Origin: Scedosporium boydii
Lineage: Eukaryota; Ascomycota; Sordariomycetes; Microascales; Microascaceae
Assembly (NCBI GenBank): GCA_002221725.1
Contig: NJFT01000157.1
Coordinates: forward strand, 1 to 64,000
DNA length: 64,000 nucleotides
Reading direction: 5' to 3'
The stretch's first letter is position 1; each line of letters starts with the position of its first letter. Shown here in pieces: positions 19,587 through 29,851 of the stretch. The translations under genes were made by a program, and so were the position numbers. The notes below the pieces were generated by a model that was given only the letters and a program-made list of their open reading frames with translations, had not been told where the DNA came from and ran no database searches.

Positions 19587-21287
19587 TCACGCCTGGCAAT
19601 AGCTAAGGGGACGGACCACATATTTCGAAAAAGCCACAGGCAAATCATCTTTGTCAAATTTGTCAAAGAATCCATCTAAACAGACACGAGCCGCATTGGC
19701 ATACAGTTCTCCCACGTGGAACTTCAGGTCGGCTATTCCCTCGTTGAGGAGAGCCCTTCTGATACTTTCGCCAGAGACCTCTGCCTCAGAGCCCATGTAA
19801 CTACGCACGATTCTTCGGGCCGACTTGAAGAGCCCGAGCTCTATAAGAATAACCCCAAGACTGTAAATATCGTATACCTTTGAGTACCGTCCTGCTCCAC
19901 CCAAAGGTTGGTGCAAATCGGCAACGGGGACGAAGTGAGCGTCGGGGTGACGATAATACACATCTTCGTCTCCATCGATGATATCCTCGGTGCGCTCGTC
20001 TGGTGCATCGGGTCGGCTGTATTCAAACCCTACAAGGTAAGGTAAAGTAGATCCAGCGTCGGCCATACTTTCGGCGAAAAAAAGAATATTTTCGCTCCTG
20101 ATTGCTTTGTGGAGCCAATCGGCAAGCTGAAGACACATTACGGCGGAGGCGAGCGTCTGAGCTATGATGAACCGTCGTCCGAGCGAAATGCCAGTTTTAG
20201 CTCCCCGGACCTTTTGTTCTTTCGGCCTTGGTTTGTTGCTGTTGCCTTGGTGCAAGAGTTTCTTGAGGGAGAAGAAAGTTGGCGTATCGATCTTGAACAC
20301 AATATTGTAGTCCGTAATGAACCATTCGCCGGCAGCGCCGGCGGAAGAATATTCGTTTGTGACGCCGTAACAGGTTAGTGTCCTCAGCTGATCAGGTTTT
20401 TTATCATGCTGAAGACGCATGACGATATTCTCTATTCGTGCGTTGAGGATATCGCTTTGACTGACGGCATTTTTATGGACTTTGCTGCTCTTCCTTTCGA
20501 TGAGGACGAGGCTGCCGTTGTAAGTCCCCACGAAACGCCCCGATTTATCGTTACTTGGAGTGATTTCGACAAGTTTTGTCCGGTCGAGACGCGACACGCT
20601 TGTCCGGGCCGACGGTGGCATATGAGCCAAGGATCTAGAGAACGCCAGGCCTTGTTCTAGAGGGTCGTCGACGACATGGCCGACATGAGCAAGTGTGGTT
20701 GGGTCCTGACTTCTAAGTGACGAGACATAGAGAATTGGTCCGACGGGGTCCTTGTTCGGTGTGGGGAAGCACGCATAGAGCTCGTCTAACAGGCTTCTCA
20801 GCAACAGCATCCCGTCGTTGAGCTTCTTCTCCTGGAACGTCCAATCCACCTTCTCCCTGGGTGTGGTTGAGATGGCGCCTGGTTTGTCGGATGCATGAGG
20901 GTTTACTGATGAGCTCGCTAACTGAGAAGGTATCGGTTCCACAATACCGAGGCTCTGGCATTCACTGAGTTTTGGAAGAGTCGCATTAAAATCGTCGCTA
21001 AGCTCGCGAGTGATTCGTTGAATCTGCTGGAGATAAGGAACAGCAATTTGGGCCTGGTGCTTCCCCATATTGCGGACCCCGATATGCGGATTTTGCTCGA
21101 AACCCCATTCTTGCGCCCAATAAAGGAACCGGCCGCCCTGAAGGTCCAGAAGAATTTTAAACCTTTGGATTGACTGGTTGGAGCTCTGCACATGCTGCCA
21201 AAATGCAAAGGCGTCTTTAATGCTCCGCGCAAGGATATCAACAGTGCTCAGGGCCCCGAAGGCAATGCCAACGTGTTCTTCTGCCAT
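19587..21287 (-). CDS. HeLo-like N-terminal domain fused to a pseudokinase
   Basis: Intronless, 566 residues, counted from the second Met (21287), which starts directly before the conserved region. Residues about 1-110 resemble the fungal HeLo (HET-S N-terminal) helical bundle: GIAFGALSTVDIL at the start, then RFKILLDLQGGRFLYWAQEWG. The C-terminal half is a kinase-like domain. The catalytic loop reads LHKAIRSENILFF near residue 392, so the usual HRD aspartate is Ala, and the DFG position reads VGFEYSR near 419. It should therefore bind but not phosphorylate. HeLo bundles are membrane-disrupting death effectors in fungal incompatibility; function here is inferred. It is divergent from an active kinase gene 375 bases away. 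Confidence 0.85.
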   Translation of the reverse strand: MAEEHVGIAFGALSTVDILARSIKDAFAFWQHVQSSNQSIQRFKILLDLQGGRFLYWAQEWGFEQNPHIGVRNMGKHQAQIAVPYLQQIQRITRELSDDFNATLPKLSECQSLGIVEPIPSQLASSSVNPHASDKPGAISTTPREKVDWTFQEKKLNDGMLLLRSLLDELYACFPTPNKDPVGPILYVSSLRSQDPTTLAHVGHVVDDPLEQGLAFSRSLAHMPPSARTSVSRLDRTKLVEITPSNDKSGRFVGTYNGSLVLIERKSSKVHKNAVSQSDILNARIENIVMRLQHDKKPDQLRTLTCYGVTNEYSSAGAAGEWFITDYNIVFKIDTPTFFSLKKLLHQGNSNKPRPKEQKVRGAKTGISLGRRFIIAQTLASAVMCLQLADWLHKAIRSENILFFAESMADAGSTLPYLVGFEYSRPDAPDERTEDIIDGDEDVYYRHPDAHFVPVADLHQPLGGAGRYSKVYDIYSLGVILIELGLFKSARRIVRSYMGSEAEVSGESIRRALLNEGIADLKFHVGELYANAARVCLDGFFDKFDKDDLPVAFSKYVVRPLSYCQA

Positions 21288-21662
21288 GAAGTGATGGTAA
21301 AAGACTAACAAAGAGAGACAAATTTTGAGACAGCTTTAACGCCCTTGAACTAATTCGATAAGGTTCGTGATTTGAATACACGGATTTAGCTTTCGCGCAA
21401 GGCGGATTCTGCCTAGCGATGGCAATTGCGTGGCTATGCTCCCTCCTACCCCGCATCTTGGAGGAATTGAGTTGGGTGGAATCCGCCCCGCTGCACTCTG
21501 TGTCATATCCGATGACTCAGCGAGGAGGAGCAGAGCACGAAGGCTGCCGCTGTATTATACGACTGTCCGTCAGGTACCTATTCATGATTACTTTGTGCCA
21601 ACATTTTGTCGACAACCTTGCATCTCCTAACAGGTGCATCGGACAGAGATCGAGCAATCACA
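21288..21662. promoter_or_regulatory. Bidirectional intergenic promoter of the two kinase-like genes
   Basis: A 375-base region between the start codons of the HeLo-pseudokinase (minus) and the kinase-ankyrin gene (plus). Both must be transcribed from it, so co-regulation is likely. No specific element is assigned. Confidence 0.5.
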
Positions 21663-24600
21663 ATGGATCACAATCGTGAGAAAGATTATCCGAACCATAA
21701 TGGCATTGATGACAGTTCCGATGCCACTTCAACCACTTCCAATGCCACTTCGGCCTATTCCAACAGCTACAACAACGACCCCATCGACCCACAGCGTGAC
21801 CAGTTCGACATACTCTCCTTCATGTCCATTATCGCCAAAGTTGAAGCACAGACCGTGAAAGAATGGGCTCCGTATGCACTACTGTCGATCCACCTTGGGC
21901 CTTGGAATTCTTTCCTTCCGTATTCTCCTTACCGCGGTAACTCCTTTGCCGTCACGCTGATTTCGGCAGAGAGACTTCTGCGCTTAACACCTGTAAATCT
22001 GGACGACGGCCCCACAGGGCCTGTATTTCCGCAGCTCTTCGCTGTGAAAACTCCTCTACTCGAGAAAGGGGACGACAAAAAGAAAAAAAACTCCCATCTG
22101 TTCCGTTCCATTTCGAAGGAGTATCAGATCCTACGGTCTGAACTGTTGCGGCGCCACAACAACATCATCAACGCGTATGGATGTTGCTGGCAATCACTCG
22201 AAGTCTACGATGGTCTCCCGATCCCGTGTCTCATCTTGGAAGGCACGGAGTTGGGTGACCTTGCCAAATTTTGCCAGGCACATGAGTTAACTTTGCGACA
22301 ACGCCTCCGAATCTGTATTCAGGTCACAACAGGACTACAAGCAATCCATGCCATAGGCGTCATCCATGGAGATCTGAAGCTCCAAAACATTCTTGTTTTC
22401 CGCTCCAAACCCGGTAGCTACAGCGCAAAGATCGCGGATTTTGGGGAGGCTATTGTTTTAGGAGGGAACGAACCGCCCTTTCGGAGACCAACTGGGACAA
22501 CGCTTTACTACGCACCGGAGTGCTACAACCCTGCTGCGACGTTTGACGAGAGGGGACTGTTCAAAGCCGAGATTTTCTCCCTTGGTATCGTTCTGTCAAG
22601 TCTTATTCAAGGAATATACATCATTGAAGAGATGAAGAATAGGGATGATTTGGAATCTTTGAAGAAAGAGGACGGACTTGTGAGTTGGCTTGCCTCGCTG
22701 AGCTGGGAAGACCAAGAGAATGACGGTGACAAAAGTGTCGGTTCCACGATTTTGTGGGAGACGGATCCCAGTTGGAGCAAGAACTCTCCTTTCGCGGACG
22801 AACACCTCTGGGCTGCCTTTCTTTCCCTACTACACGGAACACTGGCCGCCAGTCCTATTCAACGATTTAATAGCGATGAAGAGGTACTAGCATTTCTCAG
22901 AACGATGCTTTGCCTGAATTTGAGGAAGTCACTCATGTATCAAGAAGAGGCTCCTGAGACCACTTCGGGTCAACCCGAGCTACGAAGCCCACCCTTGTCG
23001 TCTCAATGGTCGGCCCAATGGTCGGCCCAGCTCAGCAAGCTCCTGTCAATACCTATGTCGGTACCCGAGGCGAAACTCCGGAAAGCGACTGGTAACGACA
23101 TACCTATGTCAAGCACACTCAATGGAGAAGAAATCGAGGCAATTTCGCTCTCCTGTCTTATGAGACACAATCGACCCAACTTCGACCGAGAGTTTCGATT
23201 TATCGAGAAGTATGCGACTGGCAAGAAACGAAAACTCCATTTAACGAAACGACGATTGCGCCTATTCAAGCCATTCTACCGGGGAAGAGAGACTGGGATC
23301 ATTCGAGAGCGTGAAGAGCGTGATGTATTGGTAGGTCACTATACAAAAGTCGGGTTTGTATGGTATGTGCACACTTTCTAGAACGCCGACAGAATCCTCT
23401 AATGCCTGGATGGCAGGATCGAAAGATACTGGTTGCTTGCGACGCAGGTTGCGCTCAAATTGGTAGAGAAGGATAGCGCCATATTCAAGGCAAGTAATTC
23501 GATTTCTGACAAAGGACGTGCCTAACCATGTTCCTCGGATCAGATCACGCATGATAGCAACCTCTTCTGGCTCCTCCCTCATTCCGTCAAGGGGTTACTA
23601 GAAGATGTTCTTCTTCAGGATGCAACCGGTGTCTCAAATGATAGTTCTCGCCAAACTGAAGCAGCCTTCGAATATACAAGTATGATCCTCAATTCAGGCC
23701 ACCTTTCGCCGCAAAGACTCGGCACCGCATTAAGCCTCTTAACTAAGTCTGCTCAAATGGGACATGTTACGGCCCGGTCTACATTCGGTATACTTCATAG
23801 CATATTCAACTTACCGTCGCCCGTGTCCTGCGAAATAGAAACTGAGTGGCTTCGCGTTGCAGTAAGTCAGGGAAGTCTCACAGCACGGAGGCGTCTACAG
23901 GCAATCGACCCGCCATTGACAAGGCCGAGCACTCATCGGATTCCCTACAGCTGTCTACATCCCGAAGCCGACAGAGAATTTAAAGCAGATATCCGGCGCC
24001 GCATTTACTCACCGGATAATACCAAAGTTTGGCATGCTGTCGTACAGGATTTTGCTAGAACTGGCGATACTCAAGGGTTTCTTGATGTCACTAATCACTT
24101 CCCGGGGGACTGCAATATCCAAAATGTCTTTGGCGAGACTCCTCTGGTAGTTGCATGTAGAGGTGGGCACGCCACGATGGTCGCGCTACTACTTCAACAC
24201 AACGCCGATCCACGCATTGCCACAAAGTCAGGGGTCACTGCATTGCATTTTTTAAGCGCCTTTGACGACGAGGACATTCCAAGAATCGCAGCGCTTCTCT
24301 TGCAACATGGCGCCGAGCTTGAAAAGCAGTCAGAACAAGCCTTAATATATAAATCAACGTTTGATTGTCCATTTGGGACCACAGGAGGAACACCATTACA
24401 GTGGGCCGTTCTAGCAGGAAATTCTTGTGCGACCCAGACTTTGCTCGCCGAAGGGGCTAATCCATTCACGGAAGAAATACATCCAACAGATGCCAGCTTC
24501 AGAGGGTCCCCTATGGTTTGGGCGGCTGCCCTTCATCAGTTTCAGTTACTGAAAATCATATTGACATCTTCTGCCAAGACTAGGCGTCAACAAATCGACC

Positions 24601-25980
24601 TCAAATAGCGTTTAAATGCGATGGCACCACCCATACTTTCAGTAGCGATTGACACCAACCCAGGCGCCAAGTTCCGCGAATATTTGATCCATGGAAAGGA
24701 TATAGAGCTCAACGCCCTCAGATGCGTTCAGATACTTATCGAGTATGGGGCTGACCCTACAATTTACTCTCACATTCCTGGCGACAAGTACCCCCACCCT
24801 GTCCATCTCGCAGCTCTCTCGGGCAATACACCAATCCTCGAATTCTTGTGGGGCTATAAAGAGGGATTGCTGAGACCCACTCCAGAGAAATGGACTTCAG
24901 TCTTGCAGGCCACCATCTTTGAACGTCACCATTCTGTCTTCGATTTTCTTATTACCCATAGACGTGATATTCCTGCAAGCCTCGCGACAGATATAAGTGC
25001 GGCGGAATGGTGTTTCACACTCACAACGGACAAATATTTCGTCCTGGGATGTGTCAGGCTTATATTACAGTCTGGGGCCGCTCTTCATTCGAAACATCTA
25101 ATGGATATCTTTTTCACGGCTACGGCGACCAACAACTTTGAGGCAGCAAAACTCCTCTTCGAACACGGGGTCGATCTCACAGCAAGGCTTGAACTCGGTC
25201 ATAATACCGTACTCGGAGAGCTCATTGAAAGCTCTTCAGCATATCTCAACATAGAGGAGAAAATATCTTTTCTCCTGTCACTGCAGGAAAACCCAGATGG
25301 TTTGTTCTGGAACGTGACTTATCTGGACACAAATGGTTTGACGGCACTCCAAGCCATTGTTTCCACGATGAGGAATGGAGCCATGATGAATTCGACCATT
25401 TTTGGCATTATACTCAAGAAATTCGGCGAAGAACGTTACTTGAACGCCAAAACTAAAGGCTTAGCCAGCGAGGAGTACACAGGCTGGACAGCTCTACATC
25501 TAGCCGCACATTACGGTAATTTCGAGGCCGTGAAAAGGCTCTCGCAAGAGCACGGAATCCGCCTGAGCCCGCAGAACTCGCACGGTGAAACCCCCGCTGA
25601 TATCTGCATCAATCGAGAGTTAGGCTTCGCAAAAAGCAGCGTGTGGCAATCACACGATGTTGTTAATCCTGAAGAAAGGAATAGAAACCTTGGGGTTTTG
25701 TGTCATCTTCTTTCTAAGGGAGGACGCGTATCAAAATACTCCAATGCAGTCAGAATATTGGCCGTGAGTTCTGCTAATGCAATTGATGAGGTCCTGGAAA
25801 CTGTACAATATCTCTGCTCAGAAGGTATGTTCTCTTTTACCTGGGGTATTCTTAGTTAAGTGTTAACATAGCCCAGTGGAAAAAAAAGAATCTTTTCGAG
25901 CCAATTTAGCAGCTATGTGTCTTCAAGGGGATCCCGTTGGAGCGTTGAGAAAGGGCGGATATCTACCTGCTGGTTGGTAG
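21663..25980 (+). CDS. Active protein kinase with Sel1 and ankyrin repeats, one in-frame TAG
   Basis: Exons 21663-23362, 23417-23489, 23544-25824 and 25877-25980 keep one frame over 1386 codons. Intron 2 is a GC-AG intron (AAG then GCAAGT). A TAG at 24606-24608 (codon 946) interrupts the frame, while protein-like sequence continues for 440 codons. The kinase domain has FAVKTPLL (Lys about 126), HGDLKLQNIL (about 235) and ADFGEA (about 258), so it looks active. After it come Sel1-like (LLTKSAQMGHVTARSTFG) and ankyrin repeats on both sides of the TAG. Either the protein stops at 945 residues, or the TAG is a recent nonsense mutation, a sequencing error, or recoded. Likely cytosolic sensor kinase; the partner may be the divergent HeLo-pseudokinase. 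Confidence 0.82.
24606..24608 (+). other. In-frame TAG inside the ankyrin region
   Basis: Codon 946 of the kinase-ankyrin gene. The frame and repeat structure are intact on both sides, no splice signals fit around it, and a single C-to-T change from CAG would produce it. Confidence 0.85.
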
Positions 25981-26192
25981 AGGAATACTTTTCCTCAAAG
26001 CATCGCGGGGGATGAACAAATTGGAAGTAAATAGTTACCTAGCCACTCCATCATCACATCATTATCAGTGTATATACCAACTTCCAACGAAGTTCCAGAA
26101 TCAGAATAAGTAATCCTTGCTTTCTTCTCGAAGCAGCTTTCCATCTACTGATATAAAAATTGATTTCGCTCCTTCAATACGAAGTATTGCCT

Positions 26193-28184
26193 TTACCATG
26201 GCCTATTAACCTCCACAAAGGGATTTTCGTCCAGTGCAAGTGCTCTCAACATCTGTGCCATCCATGGCATATCGACCCTAAAGTTTTCTTAATTAGACAA
26301 GGGTTAGTGGTTCTAAGAGGGCTGGCCAACGTACGGGAAACTATTTTCAATATCCTCTTTAGCAGGGTTATCGTCAATGCAATGCCGGCGGACAAACTCA
26401 AACTCATCGTCATTCCTGCAGATTGGTAAATCTAACAAGTCTGTAGACTTTGTCCTGGTGACATGCTTCTTAGCCAAGTCAATAATAGCGTTCATAATAG
26501 CTGCCACTGAACCGCCCTTCCTGAAATAATGCACGTCAACTTGAGACCCGCTTGTGGTCTCCTTGAGAAAATCTACCACTGGTTTCCTATATGGAACAAT
26601 ATTTTCAGATAGACATTTGCTGACGGCGCCAGTAAGCTCAGTGAACGCTTTGCGCAAGATCGGGTTTCGCTGGAATCTGGATCTTAGGTCGTTCGGAAGG
26701 TAGGTCAGGTATCCCTTGAACTGTAAGAACCATGCATGACCGTCCGCCCTACATTCGATGAATGCCGCCAGAAGCTTGTAGAGTACTTCGGCAGCGTTTC
26801 GTAACTTCTTAACCATGCGTGGGCTGAGGAATCCGGAGAGACAGAGCCCACAACTGCATCCGAATTTAGCGCGTTCACGTTGCTCTGTCGTGGCCTTTTC
26901 AACACCGAGCAGCTTGAGAAGACACGCTACGGCAGCATCGTCGTATCCGTCGAATTTATCGGCCATTAATTCCGCGCGTTGGAACCCGTATTGTTTATAG
27001 ATCCTTTCGCGTTCGGCTCGTACCTGCAGAGCTTCCAGCGGTGTGTATCCGTTATGGTCTCTCATGCGGGCAAGTTCTGCACCTTTTGAGGACTCTAATA
27101 TCCAGCTGAGTGATTCTGGCTTCGAGGCTTGGGCTGCGGCATGCAGGATGGTCTCGCCGCGCCCGTTTGTGGCTGCGAAATGGAGCTCGTCCTTCGAGTT
27201 ACCCCAAGCATGAGATTGGAGGAAATCAACGCAGGCCTTGTCTTCCAAAACTTCAATTGCTCTGTGCAGTGGATGAAGTCGTTTCAATATCGCAGTTGTG
27301 GTGCGCGGATCTTCTCGCATGGGAGCACCATGATCTCTGAACATAAAACCATATTCTCCCTCTGCCGCCTCCCTCCTCTTCATCCTTGTCTGATTGAATC
27401 GTAGACGAGTACCGTTCTCTTCCATCGACGGATGGCATTGCACGACTATTTCCTCGTCGCTGTCGCTGTCGCTGAGATCATCTCGCACTGGATCCGCATC
27501 CTCGATGCCAGGAAGCTGACGAGATGGATGATGCTCGTCCCGGGACAACGCAAACCATTCAGTCAAGCCTACACGTCGAAATTGCAAGGACCGAAAGAAA
27601 CTGAACAGAACATCCATCTTTGACCGGCGGATGGCGAGTTCCTGCGCCTTGCTTTGTTGGGTTTTGGCTCGATCCGCGCTGCCATCTTCAGTAATTCCCG
27701 GATAGGCGAATGCAAATTTCGGGTTCTCCTTCGAAGCCATGGCCTTGCTCAGGATATGCAATACAAGTTTTGATCCGATACCTTTTCTCCGCCATTTCTT
27801 GGAAACCTTGACATCGACTATCAGGACAAAATTGCCCTTGTCTAGCTCTTCCCCCCACACACCAGAGCCCTTCCTGACGGTATGCTCTATGAGTTCCCGT
27901 TTCAGTCTGCCATAACGATCGAAGATGGTCAAGGCCAGCTCCATGGTCTCGGCATGCGGTGCTTCCATCGACCTGTGGAAAGTATCCCGAATGGCGGCTC
28001 GGTTAATTATGAAGGCAGTCACTTCTCCAACCTCTTCTGGCGCTCTCGAAGCCTTATGGTGCGTGGTAGCCACCGCCTTGGTCGCTTTAAGCCATTTACA
28101 AAAGGGCCTGTACTCGAGGTCTTCTTTTGAATCCCTTACATAGCTGCTGATTTGCACTGATAATGTCTCTTTTGCTTCCGTCAT
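26193..28184 (-). CDS. GNAT-like acetyltransferase and ankyrin repeat protein
   Basis: Two exons (28184-26335 and 26277-26193), 644 residues. The last intron (GTACGT donor, TTTAG acceptor) restores the ending FPVDMPWMAQMLRALALD. Residues about 95-215 resemble a GNAT fold: VDVKVSKKWRRKGIGSKLV holds the acetyl-CoA motif (R-x-x-G-x-G type), and a second strand region follows near LFSFFRSLQFRRVG. Ankyrin-like repeats are at about 320-400 (HFAATNGRGETILHAAAQ; MRDHNGYTPLEALQ). A cysteine cluster (CSCGLC) and an all-helical C-terminal region follow. The family occurs in fungi as a protein of unknown target. It converges on the kinase-ankyrin gene, 212 bases away, so it may belong to the same functional block. 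Confidence 0.8.
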
Positions 28185-29373
28185 TGTTGTAAAATACTGA
28201 GATCTACGATTAGTACTGCATTAAGAACATATTTGATAGACTATCCCAACTCTTCTTGGTCCCTCGAGAAGCGATATTAAATGTAGGGGGGTGGCTACTT
28301 ATACTTTTGGAGAGGGCTGGGTGTCTCTTCGAAGCAAGAGAGAGAAAAGCCGGTATTGGTAGGAGCAGAAGCTAATATCAATAATCGCAGTGGTCTGTTA
28401 CTTTATAAAAGAACGGCCTTCTGCCTAAAAGTACAAAAAGTGATATAGGCTTTCATTGGTTGTCAGGGATCGCGGCACCAGACAACATGTGACAGGGCAG
28501 TGTAGAATAAGTATGCACTGTATTTAGCACTGTCGAACTCGAACCAACGGTTCGGGCCCGCGAACTCAAACCGACCGAACAAACCGCCGAGAAGCAACCA
28601 ATGGGCTGAACGCAAGAATCAGCTACCTCACCCTCATGGTGAGCTATAAGAAGGGGAGCTTGCGCTCCCCTTCCAAGGGATAGATAGCTCTCTAGTAGTC
28701 AAAGTACAATCGCAGATTTGACCAGCAACGCACAGCTACACAGTTGCACCGTATTTACGAACTTCCAACTTGAGTACTGCACTTTAACCTCACTTATCTA
28801 CAAGAACTGGACCCCACGGGTCCAACCTAAGGCAGCAAGCTCCGCACGTCGTGTTACATCCGTAACAGAAACTATAGTGTTCAAGATCTGGGCCCTTATC
28901 GAGGCGGGACGCTTTTTGGGTCCTTTGCGAAGTTGGCAAGAATTAACGGGATGATCTAGCCTCAGCAAAGACTGAAATTGTCATGTGAGCCCAAGGCCGA
29001 AAGAGATGACCAGATTGGGGGCGTATTACAATTTAAACTGGCGTGTTGGGCTAAGGCAAAGCGGATCATCCAAGTCGAGTGTCTTCATCAACACCATTTG
29101 ATCATGCGCTCTCGACCGGGCGGCCTCGCTCTTGTCCAGTCCAATGGTGGAAGCGAGTCCAGGACCCTGCCCCTTCTTCAAATCAAACCCCGAAAATGTA
29201 TTTTGCGCGAATATTCTGCCTTGCCCATTTTTCACACTCCGCCCAAGGTCTCAAGCCCTGATCCATCAACAAATTAAATCGATAAGATGTGCCAAATCGT
29301 GACCCGCTTCAGCTTCCGCAATCCCCACCGTACTTGGCCCCTCCTAGGACACTTCTCTCCAGCAACAGCAAGC
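28185..29373. other. Intergenic region with clustered hairpins
   Basis: About 1.2 kb. Between 28540 and 28823 lie four inverted repeats: 28540-28554, 28627-28643, a perfect 10-bp stem at 28650-28673 (GAAGGGGAGC arms) and 28809-28823. A TATAAG sequence lies next to the strongest hairpin. This could be an old LTR or a structured transcript. No coding gene is supported. Confidence 0.45.
28650..28673. repeat. Perfect 10-bp inverted repeat
   Basis: Arms GAAGGGGAGC and its exact complement with a TTGC loop, directly after CTATAA. It is the strongest of four hairpins in this intergenic region. Confidence 0.8.
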
Positions 29374-29474
29374 GGTAAGATGGCCGAGCGGTCTAAGGCG
29401 CCAGGTTAAGGTTACCTTAGCGAGTAAATTCCTGGTCCAGGAAACTGGGCGTGAGTTCGAATCTCACTCTTATC
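29374..29474 (+). tRNA. tRNA-Leu(AAG), intron-containing, second copy
   Basis: Same 101-base structure as the gene at 8111-8211 but on the opposite strand. The acceptor, D, anticodon, variable and T arms are identical. The 18-base intron (29412-29429) differs by two A-to-G changes in its loop, leaving the CCTT that pairs with AAGG intact. A 20-T tract begins 23 bases after the 3' end and a shorter TTTT lies closer; either could terminate Pol III. Confidence 0.95.
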
Positions 29475-29851
29475 AACTGTTTTCCCTCCCTCTCCCTTTT
29501 TTTTTTTTTTTTTTTTCCCCTCTCTCTTCGCCACCTCTTCCCTTCCATTTCGGAATCCGGCTTTTCTTATTCTCCTTCCTTTTGCCTTTTTATTTTTTAC
29601 ATATCAGTTGATCTTAGTATTGAAAGCCTGAATATGAAGAATCAATAGCCAAGCCACCGAGTTATTCCATGGGATTCCACTGCATGATCCCATCCTACCC
29701 AATTTTATGTGGCCTTGTCCAAACGGCTAATGTGGCTGAGGAAGATCATCAATTTTTCCCTCATCCCAAACAAACAAACCTGGATTCTGCATATATATAC
29801 CACAGAGTGTCTGAGATGAACGACTGTAGAGAGGCCTCGTTGAGCTCTCTC
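29475..29851. other. Spacer with a 20-T tract
   Basis: About 380 bases between the tRNA and the stop codon of the large minus-strand gene. It is CT-rich with poly-T at 29497-29516. No gene is supported. Confidence 0.5.

Noticed and set aside
28533..28849. Possible solo LTR beginning TGTCG and ending TTACA
   Set aside because: The flanking five bases do not match, so no target-site duplication supports it; kept only as a hairpin cluster.
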